In this document: piece by piece, positions 6,496 to 8,676 of the stretch
Layout: each line of letters begins with the position of its first letter
Position numbering within the stretch: the stretch's first letter is position 1
Source of the DNA: Prochlorococcus sp. AG-455-E15
GTDB lineage: Bacteria; Cyanobacteriota; Cyanobacteriia; PCC-6307; Cyanobiaceae
Assembly (NCBI GenBank): GCA_003212115.1
Contig: QCQS01000037.1
Span: forward strand, 1 to 8,676
Direction: 5' to 3'
DNA length: 8,676 bases
Made by a program: the position numbers and the translations under genes
The notes under the pieces: model-generated
Database searches by the model: none
What the model was told of the DNA's origin: nothing
The model's input: the letters and a program-made list of their open reading frames with translations, nothing else

Positions 6496-7278
6496 TTACA
6501 TTCCATTAATGCAGTAACCCGCATCAACATAAATTGTTTGGCCTGAAATGCCGCTAGAGAGATCACTTAATAAAAAAGCAGCTGTATTACCTACTTCTTT
6601 TTGAGTGACTGTTCTGCGTAAAGGAGCCTTTTCTTCAACATTGTGAATCATATCTAAAATGCCACCTATAGCAGAACTCGCAAGTGTTCTTATAGGCCCA
6701 GCACTTATTGCGTTAACTCTGACTTGTTTATCGGGACCAAGTTCTGCAGAAAGATATCTTACTGAAGCTTCTAAAGCTGCTTTAGCAACTCCCATCACGT
6801 TATAGTTAGGAATCGCCCTTTCTGAACCCAAATAAGTTAATGAGACAACTCCAGCACCATCACTAAAAAGTGGTTTTGCTGCTTTACATAAAGGTGCTAA
6901 CGAATACGCACTTATATTAAGAGCCCTATCAAAACCCTCTGAAGTGGTAGCACTATAATCTCCAATCAATTCATCGCGTCCTGCAAATGCTAGGCAGTGA
7001 ACTAATCCGTCAATTTGCCCCCAATTATCTTTTATATTTTTAAAGATTTCTTCAATTTGAGCTGGATTTTGAACATCAAGAGGCAAAAATAACGATGGTT
7101 TTAAAGGTTCAGTTAGTTCTCTAACTTTAGATTCGAATCTTCCCTTATCATCAGGCAAATATGTGATTCCAAGTTCTGCGCCAGCTTTTGAAAGTTGTTG
7201 AGCAATACCCCATGCTATTGAACGATTGTTGGCAATTCCTGTAACAAGAATTTTTTTGCCAGTTAGATTTAGAAGCAT
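6496..7278 (-). CDS. fabI: enoyl-[acyl-carrier-protein] reductase (NADH), FabI type
   Basis: FabI catalyses the last, NADH-dependent step of each fatty-acid elongation cycle, reducing enoyl-ACP to acyl-ACP. The 260-residue protein is a divergent short-chain dehydrogenase. The Rossmann nucleotide-binding block GIANNRSIAWGIAQ is at 14-27, LDVQ is at 67-70, and HCLAFAGRDEL is at 94-104. The catalytic Y159-x6-K166 pair has the FabI-specific six-residue spacing, with the additional Tyr at 149. These align with Y156, K163 and Y146 of E. coli FabI with a constant offset of three. SAGPIRTLA (192-200) is the substrate loop that closes over NADH. The ATG at 7276-7278 fits the family start. An AGGAG on the minus strand at 7301-7305 is 22 nt away, too far for a normal ribosome-binding site. 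It is the first gene of the minus-strand cluster fabI-hisB-carotenoid oxygenase. The assignment is firm. Confidence 0.97.
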   Translation of the reverse strand: MLLNLTGKKILVTGIANNRSIAWGIAQQLSKAGAELGITYLPDDKGRFESKVRELTEPLKPSLFLPLDVQNPAQIEEIFKNIKDNWGQIDGLVHCLAFAGRDELIGDYSATTSEGFDRALNISAYSLAPLCKAAKPLFSDGAGVVSLTYLGSERAIPNYNVMGVAKAALEASVRYLSAELGPDKQVRVNAISAGPIRTLASSAIGGILDMIHNVEEKAPLRRTVTQKEVGNTAAFLLSDLSSGISGQTIYVDAGYCINGM

Positions 7279-7383
7279 TTTGTTTATTATTTCTATTATT
7301 CTCCTATATAAAAGTACCTATCTTTACGGATTACTGCAAAATATACAATAATTTTCAAATATCAAAGAATTTCTAATTTGAAC
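7279..7383. promoter_or_regulatory. divergent promoter region between fabI and the peroxiredoxin-like gene
   Basis: This roughly 100-bp spacer must carry promoters in both directions. On the plus strand TACAAT at 7344-7349 is a good -10 hexamer, 34 nt before the ATG at 7384, with only a weak TTTACG-like -35. On the minus strand the complement of about 7305-7310 gives TATATA, a possible -10 for fabI, followed by AGGAG. No operator symmetry stands out. Transcription start sites are inferred. Confidence 0.3.
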
Positions 7384-7977
7384 ATGGTCAGAACAAATTC
7401 TATGGTTTTGGAATTAGGTTTTCGATTACCTAATTTCCAAATGTTAAATGCTAATTCTTCAAAAAATGAATATTTTAATTCTCAAAATCTAGATAATCGG
7501 CATTTACTTTTAATGTTTATTTGTGCCCATTGCCCATTTGTTAAATATATTGAGAATCAAATTTTCACCTTAAGTAAAGAAATTGAAAATACAGTTCAAA
7601 CAGTTGCAATCTCTAGTAATGATATTGTCACTCATCCTTCAGATTCTCCAAAAAATTTGAGATTACAAGCACAATCACAGGGATGGAGTTTTCCATATCT
7701 GTATGATGAAAATCAAAATTTTGCTAAGGAATTAAAAGCGGCTTGCACCCCAGATTTTTATCTTTTTTCAAATGAAGGAAATGGCGATTTTTTATTGTTT
7801 TATCATGGCCAATTAGACGATAGTAGACCAGGTAATGACATCCCTCTATCTGGAAAAGATTTGCGCTCTGCTGTAAAAGATTTGAATCAAGATAATTCTT
7901 ATCCTTCAAATCAGATTCCTTCTTTAGGTTGCAATATAAAATGGACTCCTGGCAAAGAACCGAGTTGGTTTAAGTGA
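7384..7977 (+). CDS. peroxiredoxin-like / thioredoxin-fold protein with CxxC motif (PRX_like1 type)
   Basis: This 197-residue thioredoxin-fold protein belongs to the AhpC/TSA-like group with a CxxC active site. LGFRLPNFQML (11-21) is the AhpC/TSA N-terminal strand and MFICAHCPFVKYIENQI (44-60) carries C47 and C50. CTPDFYLF (121-128) holds the cis-proline loop. GQLDDSRPG (142-150) and the tail LGCNIKW (181-187), with C183, are characteristic of this subfamily. The cysteine pair suggests thiol-disulfide exchange or peroxide reduction; the partner is unknown. No signal peptide or membrane segment is visible, so it is probably cytoplasmic. The ATG at 7384 is preferred. A TTG two codons upstream (7378) and an ATG six codons downstream (7402, MVLELGF) are alternatives, and none has a clear ribosome-binding site. 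It diverges from fabI and is followed after 44 bp by the aminotransferase gene. The call rests on motif recognition; biochemical function is not established by sequence. Confidence 0.85.
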   Translation: MVRTNSMVLELGFRLPNFQMLNANSSKNEYFNSQNLDNRHLLLMFICAHCPFVKYIENQIFTLSKEIENTVQTVAISSNDIVTHPSDSPKNLRLQAQSQGWSFPYLYDENQNFAKELKAACTPDFYLFSNEGNGDFLLFYHGQLDDSRPGNDIPLSGKDLRSAVKDLNQDNSYPSNQIPSLGCNIKWTPGKEPSWFK

Positions 7978-8021
7978 ATTAAAATGTTTTTTTACCCATT
8001 CAAATCTGGTTTAGGGTTAAT

Positions 8022-8676
8022 ATGTTCACTATGCAAATACCTCCATTTACTTTAGATAGGCAGTTCCAAGAAATTGGCTCTGAAATTGAGAGTGAGGTTT
8101 TTAAAGTTTTAAAAGGGGGCCAGTATATTGGTGGGCAAGAGATTGCTAAATTTGAGGAGAGTTTTTCTAATCTGATTGGTGTTAAAAATACTATTGGATG
8201 TAATAGTGGAACTGATGCTTTAGTTTTGGCTTTGCGCGCATTAGATATTGGCGTGGGTGACGAAGTTATTACCTCATCTTTTAGCTTTTTTGCCACTGCA
8301 GAGGCTATTAGTGCAGTTGGTGCTAATCCTATTTTGGTAGATATAGATCCTGAAACTTATCTAATTAATACTGAACTAATAGAACAAGAAATAAATTCTA
8401 ATACCAAGGCAATTATGCCAGTTCATCTATTTGGGAACGCAGTGAATATGACCTTTATAAAATCATTGGCCAACAAATATAACTTAAAAGTAATCGAAGA
8501 TTGTGCTCAGGCAACATGCACAATGTGGGAAAATTCCAAAGTTGGTAGTATCGGTGATATAGGTTGTTTTAGCTTTTTCCCTACTAAAAATTTAGGAGCT
8601 GCTGGAGATGGTGGAGCAGTAACAACTTCAGATCAGAAGATTGCAAAAAAAATTAGAGAATTAGCTGTTCATGGTA
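8022..8676 (+). CDS. DegT/DnrJ/EryC1/StrS-family PLP-dependent aminotransferase, 3'-truncated by window edge
   Basis: The frame stays open from ATG 8022 to the window end, giving 218 residues of a protein that is usually about 370-400 long. Family features are clear: YIGGQEIAKFEESFS (35-49), the PLP phosphate loop NSGTDAL (61-67), and SFFATAEAI for substrate-side contacts. PVHLFGNAVNM (133-143) follows, then VIEDCAQA (157-164) with the PLP-ring aspartate D160. FSFFPTKNLGAAGDGG (183-198) carries the Schiff-base lysine K189. The family aminates keto-sugar nucleotides for polysaccharide, O-antigen or glycan building blocks; the specific sugar cannot be told. AGGG 5 nt before ATG 8022 is a weak ribosome-binding site. 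ATG 8031 (MQIPPF) is a possible alternative start three codons in. It may be co-transcribed with the preceding gene. The family call is firm, and the missing C-terminus prevents finer classification. Confidence 0.93.
   Translation, partial: MFTMQIPPFTLDRQFQEIGSEIESEVFKVLKGGQYIGGQEIAKFEESFSNLIGVKNTIGCNSGTDALVLALRALDIGVGDEVITSSFSFFATAEAISAVGANPILVDIDPETYLINTELIEQEINSNTKAIMPVHLFGNAVNMTFIKSLANKYNLKVIEDCAQATCTMWENSKVGSIGDIGCFSFFPTKNLGAAGDGGAVTTSDQKIAKKIRELAVHG

Noticed and set aside
7301..7305. AGGAG on the minus strand upstream of fabI as its ribosome-binding site
   Set aside because: It is 22 nt from the ATG, beyond normal spacing, and no usual start codon lies at a suitable distance in frame.
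7724..7909. Minus-strand frame antisense to the peroxiredoxin-like gene
   Set aside because: It overlaps conserved plus-strand subfamily motifs and has no recognisable features of its own.
7975..8002. T-run with TGAAT/ATTCA flanks as a terminator after the peroxiredoxin-like gene
   Set aside because: The arms are only 5 bp and A+T-rich, the T-run is in the loop rather than after the stem, and the next gene starts too close to argue for termination.
8000..8296. Open minus-strand frame of about 98 codons
   Set aside because: It lies wholly antisense to the clearly recognisable DegT-family aminotransferase and its translation shows no known family or plausible start context.

Overview
The base composition is strongly A+T-rich, genes are packed with almost no spacing, and the gene set is typical of the picocyanobacterial core genome. 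This includes a short RecB-like/RNase H-like protein of the TM0106 type, a cyanobacterial-style carotenoid oxygenase, and monofunctional HisB and FabI. Together these point to a high-light-adapted Prochlorococcus, or a very close relative. That assignment comes from recognising protein families and composition, not from a database search.

Layout, left to right. The window opens inside a ygfZ-type gene (+), whose 3' end overlaps by 15 bp the end of a convergent gene (-) for a TM0106-family RecB/RNase H-like protein. That gene diverges, across a 79-bp spacer with back-to-back promoter-like hexamers, from a phosphohexomutase gene (+). The mutase stop codon overlaps the first candidate ATG of rdgB (+), so those two are probably co-transcribed and translationally coupled. 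rdgB ends 2 bp from the end of a three-gene minus-strand cluster, read fabI - hisB - carotenoid oxygenase. fabI diverges, across about 100 bp, from a peroxiredoxin-like/thioredoxin-fold gene with a CxxC motif (+). That gene is followed 44 bp later by a DegT/DnrJ/EryC1-type aminotransferase (+), which runs off the right edge.

The genes cover core housekeeping: Fe-S or folate-linked enzyme maintenance (YgfZ), nucleotide-pool sanitation (RdgB), sugar-phosphate interconversion (phosphohexomutase), histidine synthesis (HisB), fatty-acid elongation (FabI), apocarotenoid cleavage, thiol redox and nucleotide-sugar amination. There is no gap over about 100 bp without a gene. I saw no tRNA, rRNA, insertion sequence, CRISPR array or phage gene.

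I did not find a convincing new system. The points most worth a second look are the apparent erosion of the catalytic residues of the nuclease domain in the TM0106-family protein, a perfect 18-bp palindrome at the disputed start of the carotenoid oxygenase, the run of genes with no ATG start, and small A+T-rich inverted repeats at both convergent gene ends.
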